Below are positions 18,137 to 26,728 of a stretch of DNA of 64,000 bases, in pieces. The position numbers were made by a program, and so were the translations under genes. Positions within the stretch are counted from its first letter, which is position 1, and each line of letters starts with the position of its first letter. The DNA comes from CAYJAD01 sp964368075. GTDB lineage: Bacteria; Desulfobacterota; Desulfovibrionia; Desulfovibrionales; Desulfovibrionaceae. The stretch spans positions 1 through 64,000 of the forward strand of contig CAYJAD010000009.1 in the NCBI GenBank assembly GCA_964368075.1, in the 5' to 3' direction. The notes beneath the pieces are model-generated. The model was given only the letters and a program-made list of their open reading frames with translations. It ran no database searches and was not told the DNA's origin.

Positions 18137-18169
18137 AAAAAAAACCCTCACATTGGTATAATGCAAGGG
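18137..18169 (-). terminator. Intrinsic terminator of pyrR
   Basis: On the minus strand: CCCTTGCATT-ATACC-AATGTGAGGG followed by eight T. Two wobble pairs in a 10-bp stem. Confidence 0.8.
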
Positions 18170-18194
18170 ATTTTACAAACTTATAAAAAAAGAA

Positions 18195-18731
18195 CTATGG
18201 GGCTTTTACAACAACAACCTCATCACGCCCATCTTGCTCTGTTACCAAAACATTCACATGCTCCAAAACCTGTGTATCTACGGTACACCCCACATAATTA
18301 GCTTCAATGGGTAATTCTCTATGTCCTCTGTCTACCAATACCAAAAGCTCCACTTTTTTGGGGCGACCGTAATCTAGCAAAGCCTCCAGTGCCGCGCGAA
18401 TGGTACGCCCCGTGTACAGCACATCATCCACAAGCACTATGGTCATGCCATCTACAGCGTGCACTATATGTGATTGCCCTATGTGTGGCTTAGCATCAAG
18501 ACTTGTCCAATCATCACGATATAAATTTATATCCAGTGTGCCCATGGCAAGTTTTTTTCCTGTGCGCCCTTGTAAAACATTGTGTAAGCGTTGGGCAATA
18601 TCAGCGCCACGCCTTTGTATACCTACAAGCATAACATTTTCACACATACCATGTTTTTCTATAATATGGTCAGCAAGCTTTTCTAGGGTATATGTAAATT
18701 CATCTCCATTCAAAATGACAGTACTTTTCAT
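18195..18731 (-). CDS. pyrR: Bifunctional PyrR: pyrimidine operon regulator / uracil phosphoribosyltransferase
   Basis: 178 residues from the ATG at 18731, preferred over the upstream in-frame ATG at 18761 because GGAAAAGAG lies just ahead of it. The type I PRTase fold shows the PRPP loop IVLVDDVLYTGRTIRAAL. In many bacteria PyrR binds pyr mRNA leaders in response to UMP and has weak UPRTase activity. No pyr biosynthetic gene is in this window, so any RNA target is elsewhere and the role here could be enzymatic only. It is monocistronic with its own terminator. Confidence 0.92.
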   Translation of the reverse strand: MKSTVILNGDEFTYTLEKLADHIIEKHGMCENVMLVGIQRRGADIAQRLHNVLQGRTGKKLAMGTLDINLYRDDWTSLDAKPHIGQSHIVHAVDGMTIVLVDDVLYTGRTIRAALEALLDYGRPKKVELLVLVDRGHRELPIEANYVGCTVDTQVLEHVNVLVTEQDGRDEVVVVKAP

Positions 18732-18880
18732 AATACTCTTTTCCTCCAAAGAATAAAACATCGTGCAAAACCATATAAAAAAACGCCTTCCTTGTGAAGT
18801 ATAAAAAGAAATATTTATACCATTGACAAATGTCCTCTAGATGCTTAGTTTTTTGACGTACAATTTTTTAGGAGGCCATC

Positions 18881-19207
18881 ATGGTTGAAATGACAGAAGG
18901 CGCCCGCAAAGAGCTTGAAGCGTATTTTGCGGATAAAGAAAAAGGATCTATTCGTGTTTATCTTGCCCCCGGCGGTTGAAGCGGCCCACGTTTAGCATTG
19001 GCTCTGGATGAGCCAACAGATGAAGATAGCAAGTTTGATGTTGATGGCTTTGTATTTTGTGTGAACAATGAATTGTTAGCACAAGTAGAAGGCGTTTCCC
19101 TTGATTTTGGATATATGGGTTTTGCCATTACCCCTAAGAATCCACTGCCCAACAGCGGTAGTAGCGCATGCGGAAGCTGCTCCGGCGGTTCCTCTTGCGG
19201 TTCTTAA
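18881..19207 (+). CDS. HesB/IscA-like selenoprotein (in-frame UGA read as selenocysteine)
   Basis: 108 residues if UGA at 18977-18979 (codon 33) is decoded as selenocysteine. The start has AGGAGG 5 nt ahead. Reading through gives RVYLAPGG-U-SGPRLALALDEP, and the downstream part continues the same frame to the TAA with no other stop. This is the HesB-like family in which related proteins have Cys at the U position. The C-terminal tail is Ser/Gly/Cys-rich (SACGSCSGGSSCGS). A 7-bp hairpin with UGGAU loop lies 21-39 nt after the UGA, the right place for a bacterial SECIS. Function in Fe-S or sulfur/selenium chemistry is inferred. A gene caller would truncate it to the part after the UGA. Confidence 0.88.
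18998..19016 (+). promoter_or_regulatory. Candidate SECIS hairpin
   Basis: TTGGCTC-TGGAT-GAGCCAA forms a perfect 7-bp stem with a 5-nt loop beginning 21 nt after the UGA codon. Bacterial SECIS elements sit directly after the UGA and present an exposed G in a small apical loop to SelB, as here. Confidence 0.7.
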
Positions 19208-19237
19208 TGCAAAACTAATTATATATGATTACAGAAA

Positions 19238-19266
19238 AACCTCGGCTTTTTACCGAGGTTTTTTAT
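19238..19266. terminator. Intrinsic terminator between selenoprotein and methyltransferase genes
   Basis: AACCTCGG-CTTTTTA-CCGAGGTT followed by a T-run on the plus strand and preceded by an A-run, so it can serve both convergent genes. Confidence 0.88.
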
Positions 19267-19277
19267 TTTCAAAAACC

Positions 19278-20003
19278 CTAAACATTTTTCCGTAAAAGCA
19301 CATGATTAAAATAAGCTATACTCACGAAGGCGGGGTTTTGCAAAAGAGCCCATTCCACCTCAAGCATGTTTTGCACCCACTGGTCACGCCCTTGCACAGC
19401 GGCATCATGCAGGCTGGCTAAAGCCCGCACACCTTGCACACTTTCTATCTGCGCTTTATCCTCTAGCCAGTATAATAAGTCTTCATTTTCATAATACTTA
19501 ATATGTCCAAAGGCCGAAGAATAGGCATGTCCGCCTTGCATAAGTTTATGCACTTCATCAAAATCTGCTTCTTGCACCACGGCTTGTACAATACGCCCCG
19601 CTCTGTTGTGACGCACAATAGAAAGTATGCCGCCTTTTTTGAGCACGCGCAGCAATTCTAGCAGTATTTCTTTAGTATTATCTACAAATTCAAAAACCAT
19701 ATGACAAAGAACCACATCGAAAGATTCATTGGAAAAAGCTTGCAATACGCTTAAATCACCGTGAATTTGCTCAAAGTTTTCATTTTTCTGTGCTGCGGCT
19801 ATCATGGCGGCATTCATTTCCACCGCCACCACGGTATTTTGCTTTGCCAAGGCATTAGCCGTAAAGGCAAATCCTGAGCCAAAGTCCAATATTTTTTGGC
19901 CTTGCAAAAAATCCAATTGTTTCCATACCGTTTGATAAAAAACCTCGCCTAAAGGCGAAACAGTATAGTCATAATAACGTTGCATTTCTTTATCCATACC
20001 CAT
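19278..20003 (-). CDS. Class I SAM-dependent methyltransferase
   Basis: 241 residues. The SAM-binding motif I is KILDFGSGFAFTANAL near residues 34-49, motif II VVAVEMNAAMIAAA follows, and motif IV is SFDVVLCHMVFEFV. This is the UbiE/Methyltransf_11 type. The substrate cannot be read from the sequence. It starts 4 bp after the engB stop with a strong GAGGAAGAGG Shine-Dalgarno that lies inside the engB end, so it is translationally coupled to engB and ends at the terminator. Confidence 0.85.
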   Translation of the reverse strand: MGMDKEMQRYYDYTVSPLGEVFYQTVWKQLDFLQGQKILDFGSGFAFTANALAKQNTVVAVEMNAAMIAAAQKNENFEQIHGDLSVLQAFSNESFDVVLCHMVFEFVDNTKEILLELLRVLKKGGILSIVRHNRAGRIVQAVVQEADFDEVHKLMQGGHAYSSAFGHIKYYENEDLLYWLEDKAQIESVQGVRALASLHDAAVQGRDQWVQNMLEVEWALLQNPAFVSIAYFNHVLLRKNV

Positions 20004-20006
20004 AAC

Positions 20007-20609
20007 CTATACCTCTTCCTCATGCGGGGAAGCATTTTGTGCTATATCGCGCAACGCTTGCCATAAAGTATCTAGGCCAAGACCGCTGGATGAAGATGTA
20101 ATAATGGGCACTATACCGCGTAAATGCTGCGTCCAGAGTTTTTGTTTTTCTACTCTTTCTTTTTGCTTACACTTATCGGCTTTAGTCAAAATGGGAAGTA
20201 AGGGAATGTTATTCGTTTGGGCAAATTCTACCAACTGCACATCGATTTTTTGCGGTGGTAAGCGACAATCTAAAAGCACAGCTAAAGCCTCTAAAGATTG
20301 ACAATTCACCAAGTAGCGTTGCATTAACTTTCCCCATGCGTTGCGCTCTTCCTTACTACATCTGGCATAGCCATAACCTGGCAAATCCACCACATAAAAA
20401 TCTTCTGGCTCTACACGATAAAAATTTAAAGAGCGTGTCTTACCGGGGGTAGCACTGGTTTTTGCCAAAGATTTTCGCCCTGCTAAAGCATTTACCAAGG
20501 AAGACTTCCCCACATTGGATCGTCCTGCCAAGGCAATTTGCACACTATCTAATGCAATTATTTGCTCAAAAGTGTACGCTGTTGTTTCCAAAATAAGCTT
20601 GGATTGCAT
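20007..20609 (-). CDS. engB: Ribosome biogenesis GTP-binding protein EngB (YihA/YsxC)
   Basis: 200 residues. Essential TRAFAC-class GTPase acting in 50S subunit assembly. G1 GRSNVGKSSLV near residues 29-39, G2 region SATPGKT, G3 DLPGYGYA, and G4 TKADK are all present, so the protein looks active. It is first in a two-gene operon with a methyltransferase and divergent from aroQ. Confidence 0.95.
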   Translation of the reverse strand: MQSKLILETTAYTFEQIIALDSVQIALAGRSNVGKSSLVNALAGRKSLAKTSATPGKTRSLNFYRVEPEDFYVVDLPGYGYARCSKEERNAWGKLMQRYLVNCQSLEALAVLLDCRLPPQKIDVQLVEFAQTNNIPLLPILTKADKCKQKERVEKQKLWTQHLRGIVPIITSSSSGLGLDTLWQALRDIAQNASPHEEEV

Positions 20610-20784
20610 AGTTTATTCCTTTATAATGGTAATCAGATTGTATGCATATGCAGTACGACAAAGAGAGGCGCATGCGCCAGCGTACTATAGTTTAACTTGA
20701 CAAGGTCTAGCGAATAAGTAAAATTTCATGCTTTCGTGTTTACAACTATATCTTTGTCTTTTATGAAATGCAAATGGTGAAACA

Positions 20785-21237
20785 ATGTTAGAAATTTTGG
20801 TTATAAACGGTCCTAATTTAAATGCTTTAGGGCAGAGAGAACCACATATTTATGGATATGATGGCCTAGAGAGCATCCCTCAATATGTTCACGAAGTCTT
20901 GCAAGGCAAGGCAGACAGTGTTCATCTTACCTTTTTTCAATCTAATCACGAAGGCGCCATTATTGACCGATTAGAACAAGCGCGAAAAGAAGCTGTAGAC
21001 GGACTTGTGATTAATGCCGGTGCTTTTACCCACACCAGCCTAGCTTTAGCCGATTGCCTTGCTTGGATAAAAATTCCCTTTGTGGAAGTGCATTTGAGCA
21101 ATGTGCATGCCCGTGCAGAAGAGATACGTCACAAAACTCTCATAGGGCATCATGCCATGGGCATAATTTCGGGTTTTGGCATATATAGTTATGCGCTGGG
21201 AGTACAAGCTCTCGTTTGCAAATTAGAAAAAAATTAA
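20785..21237 (+). CDS. aroQ: Type II 3-dehydroquinate dehydratase
   Basis: 150 residues, dodecameric type II enzyme of the shikimate pathway that converts 3-dehydroquinate to 3-dehydroshikimate. Substrate loop NGPNLNALGQREPHIYG contains Arg18 and the catalytic Tyr23; the FQSNHEG and VEVHLSNVHAR segments with the active-site His are intact. efp follows 34 bp later on the same strand, a common bacterial pairing. Confidence 0.96.
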   Translation: MLEILVINGPNLNALGQREPHIYGYDGLESIPQYVHEVLQGKADSVHLTFFQSNHEGAIIDRLEQARKEAVDGLVINAGAFTHTSLALADCLAWIKIPFVEVHLSNVHARAEEIRHKTLIGHHAMGIISGFGIYSYALGVQALVCKLEKN

Positions 21238-21271
21238 CTTACTAGAAAAGCATATATAATAAGGAGTTCAT

Positions 21272-21829
21272 ATGTATTCTACCACAGATTTTAGAAGAGG
21301 CCTTAAAATTGAAATCGACGACACACCTTTTGAAATAGTTGACTTTCAGCATTTTAAACCCGGCAAAGGCGGCGCCATGGTGCGCACCAAATTGCGTAAT
21401 ATTTTAAATGGCCGTCTTGTAGACAATACTTTTCGCTCTGGTGAAAAAGTGCATCGTCCTGACCTAGAAACCCGCGATATGCAATTTTTGTATCATGAAG
21501 GTGAAGATCTTATTTTCATGGACATGACCACCTACGAACAAATGCAAATGAAAGCAGAAGCCACCGATGGCAAAGCAGGATTTTTAAAAGATGGTCAGGA
21601 GTGTCGTGTACTTTTGTATAAGGGCAATCCTCTTGATATTGATATCCCTGTTTCCCTTGTATTGGAGGTTACTCAAACAGAACCCGGTGCCAAGGGCGAT
21701 ACCGTAAGTAATGTGACAAAGCCTGCTACTTTAGAAACTGGCCTTGTTATTCAAGTGCCTCTTTTTGTGAACGAAGGAAATAAAGTTAAGGTAGATACAC
21801 GCACCAAAGAATATCTTGGCCGCGAATAA
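21272..21829 (+). CDS. efp: Elongation factor P
   Basis: 185 residues. EF-P relieves ribosome stalling at polyproline. The modification loop is KPGKGGA with the target lysine at residue 32; a lysine there fits EpmA-type beta-lysylation, but no modification enzyme is in the window. Three OB/KOW domains are present in full length. SD AAGGAG precedes the ATG. A hairpin with T-rich trailer follows at 21881. Confidence 0.97.
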   Translation: MYSTTDFRRGLKIEIDDTPFEIVDFQHFKPGKGGAMVRTKLRNILNGRLVDNTFRSGEKVHRPDLETRDMQFLYHEGEDLIFMDMTTYEQMQMKAEATDGKAGFLKDGQECRVLLYKGNPLDIDIPVSLVLEVTQTEPGAKGDTVSNVTKPATLETGLVIQVPLFVNEGNKVKVDTRTKEYLGRE

Positions 21830-21880
21830 AAATTCTATATTTCCACCATATTGCCTATTGCGGCAATACAAAACATTCAG

Positions 21881-21924
21881 AGATTGCGTGTTGTACTTCG
21901 CTTCACGCAATCTTGATAATTTTT
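21881..21924 (+). terminator. Terminator-like hairpin downstream of efp
   Basis: AGATTGCGTG (21881-21890) pairs with CACGCAATCT (21904-21913), then TGATAATTTTT. A smaller ATTGCC-TATTGC-GGCAAT hairpin lies just before it near 21850. The U-run is broken, so efficiency is uncertain. Confidence 0.6.
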
Positions 21925-22098
21925 CCTATTCTATATGCACCTTAGTAATTATTGAAAAACTTCATTTTCTTCAATGTATTCAAAAAGTATGTGGTGTTGG
22001 AAAATGAAATAAAGTCTAGATGCACAATATATATTAAAACTGCTGTACAATGCCTTGTGCAGAGAAATGTAGTGTATGAGCGCTCATCAATAAAAGTT

Positions 22099-24954
22099 GT
22101 GCAGGAGGGTAGTTTTACGGACGTTCGCAAGCTAGCCCGTGAATTTTCAGGGTTTTTTCTTATCTTCTGGGGTCTTTTTGTACTTTTAAGTTTGGTCACA
22201 TATTGGCCCATGGATCCAAGCTTAAATCATGTTACCAGTAAATCATCAGTAGTGCAAAATTACGCCGGACTCTTGGGTGCTTATATCTCTGGCTTTTTAA
22301 GCGATGTTTTTGGCATTGCGGCCTATGTGTGGCCCGTAGTTTTTGGCGCCGTAGGTGTTGCCTGTATTGCCCCGCGCTATGAACTACTGTGGTGGCGCTG
22401 GCTTGGTTATTTCTTACTTACTTTGTGCTTACTGTTTGTGGGCGCCGCATGGAATATTGAACTTGGCCAAATTCACGGCGGCGGCATGGTGGGCAATACC
22501 TTGTTTCAGCATGCCATTCGCTTCTTAAGCCCCTGGGGTTCTTGGATTTTATGGTTATTCCTTTTCACCATGGCCACCCAACTTACCTTTGGCATTTCTT
22601 GGGCTAATATTTATAGAAAAGCCCATGTCTTTTGCAAACAGCGTTTACGCGAATTACCGCTATTGGCATTGCCACAAAACACCGCGCCAAAGGCAGAAGC
22701 TCAGCCAGATTCTCATTTGCAAAATACCGTCCATCCCCCTGCTCAAGCTCCCCTCAGTATGGAAGCGCCAACTAATGCTTCCAACGAGGCTCAGCCGCCA
22801 CGGCAGTCTTGGTTAGCAAAATTTCCGCGTTTTTCCTTTAAGCGAAAAACACAACAAAACGAAGCCCATGCAGAACCTGCAGCACAAGTTTCTAACAGCA
22901 TCACATGGGGTTTTGCACTTAAAAACTTCTTGCATACTCTCAAAGAGAAAATGGGAACAAGGCAAAATGTTACCCCCATGCCTGAAGTGTACGATATTGA
23001 AGCCATTCACATAGATGACCCCAACATTACCATAGTGCCTGCATCATCCTATAGCACTGATGCACAGTATGTTGAAAAAGAACAAGTGCCCACGGTGCAA
23101 GCGGAAATGGCAGAAAGAGCGCATATGCCCGCCCCTCCCTCTGAAGCTAAGGCTTCTACAGTGTCTGCAGCACATGCTCCCCATTACGCTGCCGACCAAA
23201 GGCCTGCGCCTCAGCCACAGCAAGCACCTGTACAAAGCTCTGAGTCAAGCCAAGATTCTGCCCGCATGGTTCCTTCTGCAAGCGCTGTGGTTCCTCCATC
23301 TATGGCGCTGGAAAAGACGCCCAGTGTCAAAGAAAGGGAAGAAGTCGCAGAAAAGGAAAGAGAGCTTTTCTCTGCCCAAAAACAAGAACGTGTCACTACA
23401 CCAAGCACGCCACCAGCGGCAGCTATGCCCGCTCCCAGCAATATAGAAATTATTTCCTCAGAGCCTCCGGTAGCGCCCAAACCGGCACCGGTAGCACCTC
23501 GTACGCCTGCTGTACCGCGTAAATATACTTTTCCTCCTTTATCCCTTTTGCAAGAGGGGGCGCCCTCCTCTCCTAAGGCTCATGATGTGCAAATCCAAAG
23601 AGGTCAAGCCCTTATGTCTTGTCTTTCGGATTTTAGCATTCAAGGCGAATTGGTGCGCATTACTCCCGGGCCCGTGGTTACCATGTATGAAGTACGCCCT
23701 GCCGCCGGCATTCGCGTTAATAAAATTGCTAACCTTACCGATGACATAGCACTTGCCCTTAAAGCCATTGCCATACGCATACAAGCGCCCATTCCCGGCT
23801 CTGACACCGTGGGTATTGAAATTCCCAATGTGGACAGAGAAATGGTGAATTTTCGTGAAGTATTGGAATCTTCTGAATTTACCAATGCCGGCGGCCCGCT
23901 TAATATGGTACTTGGCAAAAATATTGCCGGACATCCCTTTGTGGCAGAACTTTCAAAAATGCCTCACCTTTTAGTGGCCGGAGCCACAGGTGCAGGGAAA
24001 AGTGTGGGGCTAAATGCTATTTTGCTAAGCTTGCTCTACACCACGCAACCAGAAGATATGCAATTGTTGCTCATTGACCCCAAGCGCATTGAAATGGCTG
24101 TGTATGCAGACTTACCACATTTGGTGCACCCCGTAGTAACAGAAATGCAACATGCCAAAACGGCACTGGAATGGGCCGTTCATGAAATGGACAAACGCTA
24201 TGAATCCATGGCAAAACTACAAGTGCGTAACATTTCGGGCTTTAACCAGAAAGTTAAATCTTTTGCCGAGCTACCTGCAGAAGAAGTGCCCGCAGAACTT
24301 GCCGAAATGGAGCATATGCCCTATCTTGTCATTATTATTGATGAACTTGCAGACCTTATGCTCACCGCTGCCCGAGAAGTAGAAACCAGCATTGTACGCT
24401 TGGCACAGCTTGCCCGTGCTGCCGGCATACATATGATTTTGGCTACGCAACGCCCCAGTGTGGACGTCGTTACCGGTATTATTAAGGCAAACTTCCCTTG
24501 CCGTATTTCTTTTCAGGTAACCAGTAAACACGATTCGCGCACCATTTTAGATATGGTGGGAGCAGAACACTTACTAGGCAAAGGCGACATGCTCTATAAA
24601 CCCAGCGGTGGCAGACTTATGCGTCTACACGGCCCCTTTGTGCCCGACGAAGAAGTGCAAGCAGTCGTAGCCCACTGGAAAAGGCAAGCCCCGCCGGCCT
24701 ATAAAGTAGACTTTTCTCAATGGGGCAATGAGCAAAGTGACGGAAAAAGTGGCGCCTTTAATGATATGAGCAATGACCCACTCTATGCAGAAGTACGCGC
24801 TTTTGTAGAGGAACAAGGCAAGGTTTCCATATCATTAGTGCAAAGACGTTTCAAAATTGGCTTTAACAAAGCAGCTGTAATGGTAGAACAGTTAGAGCAC
24901 GATGGTATTATTGGCCCCGCCGATGGCAGTAAGCCACGCACTATCATTCGATAA
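22099..24954 (+). CDS. ftsK: DNA translocase FtsK/SpoIIIE
   Basis: About 950 residues. Four membrane helices lie in the first 200 residues (e.g. FSGFFLIFWGLFVLLSLVTYW), followed by a long Pro/Ala/Gln-rich linker, the RecA-like motor (Walker A GATGAGKS near 23980, Walker B LVIIIDELADLML) and a C-terminal winged-helix gamma domain (VSISLVQRRFKIGFNKAAVMVEQLE). It pumps DNA at the division septum and activates XerCD dimer resolution. The start is uncertain: no ATG lies before the first membrane helix. I give GTG at 22099, but a clean AGGAGG at 22103-22108 is spaced 8 nt from ACG at 22117, and TTG at 21952 is also in frame. lolA follows 23 bp later. Confidence 0.93.
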   Translation: MQEGSFTDVRKLAREFSGFFLIFWGLFVLLSLVTYWPMDPSLNHVTSKSSVVQNYAGLLGAYISGFLSDVFGIAAYVWPVVFGAVGVACIAPRYELLWWRWLGYFLLTLCLLFVGAAWNIELGQIHGGGMVGNTLFQHAIRFLSPWGSWILWLFLFTMATQLTFGISWANIYRKAHVFCKQRLRELPLLALPQNTAPKAEAQPDSHLQNTVHPPAQAPLSMEAPTNASNEAQPPRQSWLAKFPRFSFKRKTQQNEAHAEPAAQVSNSITWGFALKNFLHTLKEKMGTRQNVTPMPEVYDIEAIHIDDPNITIVPASSYSTDAQYVEKEQVPTVQAEMAERAHMPAPPSEAKASTVSAAHAPHYAADQRPAPQPQQAPVQSSESSQDSARMVPSASAVVPPSMALEKTPSVKEREEVAEKERELFSAQKQERVTTPSTPPAAAMPAPSNIEIISSEPPVAPKPAPVAPRTPAVPRKYTFPPLSLLQEGAPSSPKAHDVQIQRGQALMSCLSDFSIQGELVRITPGPVVTMYEVRPAAGIRVNKIANLTDDIALALKAIAIRIQAPIPGSDTVGIEIPNVDREMVNFREVLESSEFTNAGGPLNMVLGKNIAGHPFVAELSKMPHLLVAGATGAGKSVGLNAILLSLLYTTQPEDMQLLLIDPKRIEMAVYADLPHLVHPVVTEMQHAKTALEWAVHEMDKRYESMAKLQVRNISGFNQKVKSFAELPAEEVPAELAEMEHMPYLVIIIDELADLMLTAAREVETSIVRLAQLARAAGIHMILATQRPSVDVVTGIIKANFPCRISFQVTSKHDSRTILDMVGAEHLLGKGDMLYKPSGGRLMRLHGPFVPDEEVQAVVAHWKRQAPPAYKVDFSQWGNEQSDGKSGAFNDMSNDPLYAEVRAFVEEQGKVSISLVQRRFKIGFNKAAVMVEQLEHDGIIGPADGSKPRTIIR

Positions 24955-24977
24955 AATAACAAAGTAAAGGAGATTCC

Positions 24978-25613
24978 ATGTATAAAATATCTTTTTTCAG
25001 CTTAGTGGCGTTCTTTCTACATATCAGCGTTGGCTTTGCTGCGTCACTGGATGTAGAAATTCAAAATAAATATAAAAAAATTACCTCTATAAAAACAACT
25101 TTTGAACAAACCCTCAACCATAAAGAAAGCGGTTCTGTACAAAAAAGAAAGGGAGAACTGCTTTTTCAAAAACCCTTTATGGTACGCTGGGAAACCAAAG
25201 ATCCACATGCAGAGCTTTTACTCATCACAGATAAAATTGTTTGGAATTATTTGCCAGATGAAGAAGTGGCCTACAGATACACGCCTGACGTTGTGGAAAG
25301 TTCTCGCCCCTTGGTGCAAGTAATTACGGGGCAAGCCCAATTGAGCCGAGACTTCTCTGTACAAGTGCTAGGGAAAGATGAAGGGTATACCAAGTTGCAC
25401 CTTTTCCCCCACGAGCCCACACCAGAAATGGTAGAAGCTTTTATTTGGATAGATAAAAACACCATTATTCGCAAGGCAAGCATTATAGATTTTTATGGTA
25501 ACAGCAACACTTTGCACTTTACCAAGGTGCAGACCAATGTGCAATTTTCTAAGCAATCCTTTTCTTTTAAACCTCCCAAAGGCATTGATGTAGAAGACGG
25601 CATGCGTAAGTAG
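24978..25613 (+). CDS. lolA: Outer-membrane lipoprotein carrier protein LolA
   Basis: 211 residues. A signal peptide (FSLVAFFLHISVGFAAS) leads to a periplasmic half-barrel with the LolA sequence pattern: ITSIKTTFEQTL, GELLFQKPFMVRWE, DKIVWNYLPDEEVAYRY. It carries lipoproteins from the LolCDE transporter to the outer membrane. Its presence confirms a diderm cell. SD AAAGGAG; directly after ftsK, a frequent neighbour. Confidence 0.93.
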   Translation: MYKISFFSLVAFFLHISVGFAASLDVEIQNKYKKITSIKTTFEQTLNHKESGSVQKRKGELLFQKPFMVRWETKDPHAELLLITDKIVWNYLPDEEVAYRYTPDVVESSRPLVQVITGQAQLSRDFSVQVLGKDEGYTKLHLFPHEPTPEMVEAFIWIDKNTIIRKASIIDFYGNSNTLHFTKVQTNVQFSKQSFSFKPPKGIDVEDGMRK

Positions 25614-25847
25614 CAACCTGCAAAAGAAAGTTCTTTTTTTTATTTTTACATATGGACTTCATGCCTTTTTATGTATATTGTATGCAGAATACATATAACA
25701 ATCCATGGGCTCAATCCCTATGAGTTTACGCCTTACCCCTGTATATTTTTTTGTAAAAATCGCATAACATTTTTTTGCAAATTTACAAAAAATTGCACAA
25801 AGAACTCTGAACATGGATTTTTTTTAAAAGGCCGTTAAGGAGAAAAA

Positions 25848-26519
25848 ATGCAACACCTAAGAAAAAGATCTTTGGGACAAAAGGCCACAGAGCTACTACG
25901 TCAAATGCTCTTAGATGGTAATTTTAAAGATGGGGAAAGACTTGTAGAAGATCGTATTGCTTCGGAGCTTGGCATCAGCCGTACCCCATTACGCGAAGCC
26001 TTGCACAGACTGGCGCAAGAAGGAATTTTGGAAAAACGGCGCACTGGTGGCTATATTTTGCGTACCTTGCAACGCACAGAAATTGAAGACGCCATTGCCA
26101 TTCGCTCCATGCTTGAAGGACACGCGGCCTCTTTGGCAGCAGTACGTTGTTCTCAAGAACAAAAAGACATTTTACGCAAAAACTTGCAACAATTCACCAA
26201 GGCTACAGAAGTGCACGACATACCCACCTTGGTTCGTCTTAATGCAGATTTTCACACGCTCTTGCGCGAAGCAGCGCATTCTCCCTTATTGGCGCAATTA
26301 TTGAGCGAACTAGATGGCGTTGTGGAGCGTTTGTTGCGCCCTCTTATTTCATCGCATGAAATAGCATGGTCTGACAAAGATCACATGAAAATTCTGCAAT
26401 GTATCGAAAATAATGACGCCGATGGGGCAAACCTTGCAGCCCAAGAGCATATTGCTCATGCCAAGGAGAGCATTCTATCCTACCTTGCTAAAATAGACGA
26501 TGCAGAAAATGAAGAATAG
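25848..26519 (+). CDS. GntR-family transcriptional regulator (FadR/FCD subfamily)
   Basis: 223 residues. The N-terminal winged helix-turn-helix shows the GntR pattern (MLLDGNFKDGERLVEDRIASELGISRTPLREAL, residues about 20-52). The C-terminal helical FCD ligand domain contains the Arg/His pattern (AIRSMLEGHAASLAA, then ADFHTLLREAAHSPLL) that usually binds a metal and a carboxylate such as lactate, gluconate or a fatty acid derivative. The effector and targets are unknown because no catabolic gene is adjacent. SD TAAGGAG precedes the start. Confidence 0.9.
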   Translation: MQHLRKRSLGQKATELLRQMLLDGNFKDGERLVEDRIASELGISRTPLREALHRLAQEGILEKRRTGGYILRTLQRTEIEDAIAIRSMLEGHAASLAAVRCSQEQKDILRKNLQQFTKATEVHDIPTLVRLNADFHTLLREAAHSPLLAQLLSELDGVVERLLRPLISSHEIAWSDKDHMKILQCIENNDADGANLAAQEHIAHAKESILSYLAKIDDAENEE

Positions 26520-26560
26520 CCTTTTTTAATTTTTTCATGCACACTCTGCATAAAAAAACA

Positions 26561-26589
26561 TTGACACACGCATCTTCCTAGTTTATGTT
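26561..26589 (+). promoter_or_regulatory. rimP: Sigma-70-type promoter of the rimP operon
   Basis: TTGACA (26561-26566), 17-bp spacer, TATGTT (26584-26589). It is the best promoter-like sequence in this gap and would give a leader of about 130 nt before rimP. Confidence 0.6.
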
Positions 26590-26595
26590 CGCAAC

Positions 26596-26714
26596 GCTTT
26601 ACGGGAAAGTGGCATTTATCAGTATCCATTGCAATCTAGCCTCATCCACTTTCTTCATCCTGATGCAGAACAAATTGTTTACAACGGGGTGGCCTGCACA
26701 GGCCCCCTTTTTTT
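26596..26714 (+). ncRNA. Structured leader or attenuator (possibly a released small RNA) before rimP
   Basis: GAAAGTGG (26605-26612) pairs with CCACTTTC (26646-26653). The leader ends in a strong intrinsic terminator, GGG-(T)-GGCCTG-CA-CAGGCC-CCC followed by eight T (26687-26714), only 14 nt before the rimP ATG. Transcripts must read through it to express rimP-nusA. This layout suggests attenuation of the operon, perhaps by NusA, which is encoded in it. It could also release a stable small RNA of about 120 nt. Confidence 0.55.
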
Positions 26715-26728
26715 ATGCTTGAGAGTAT

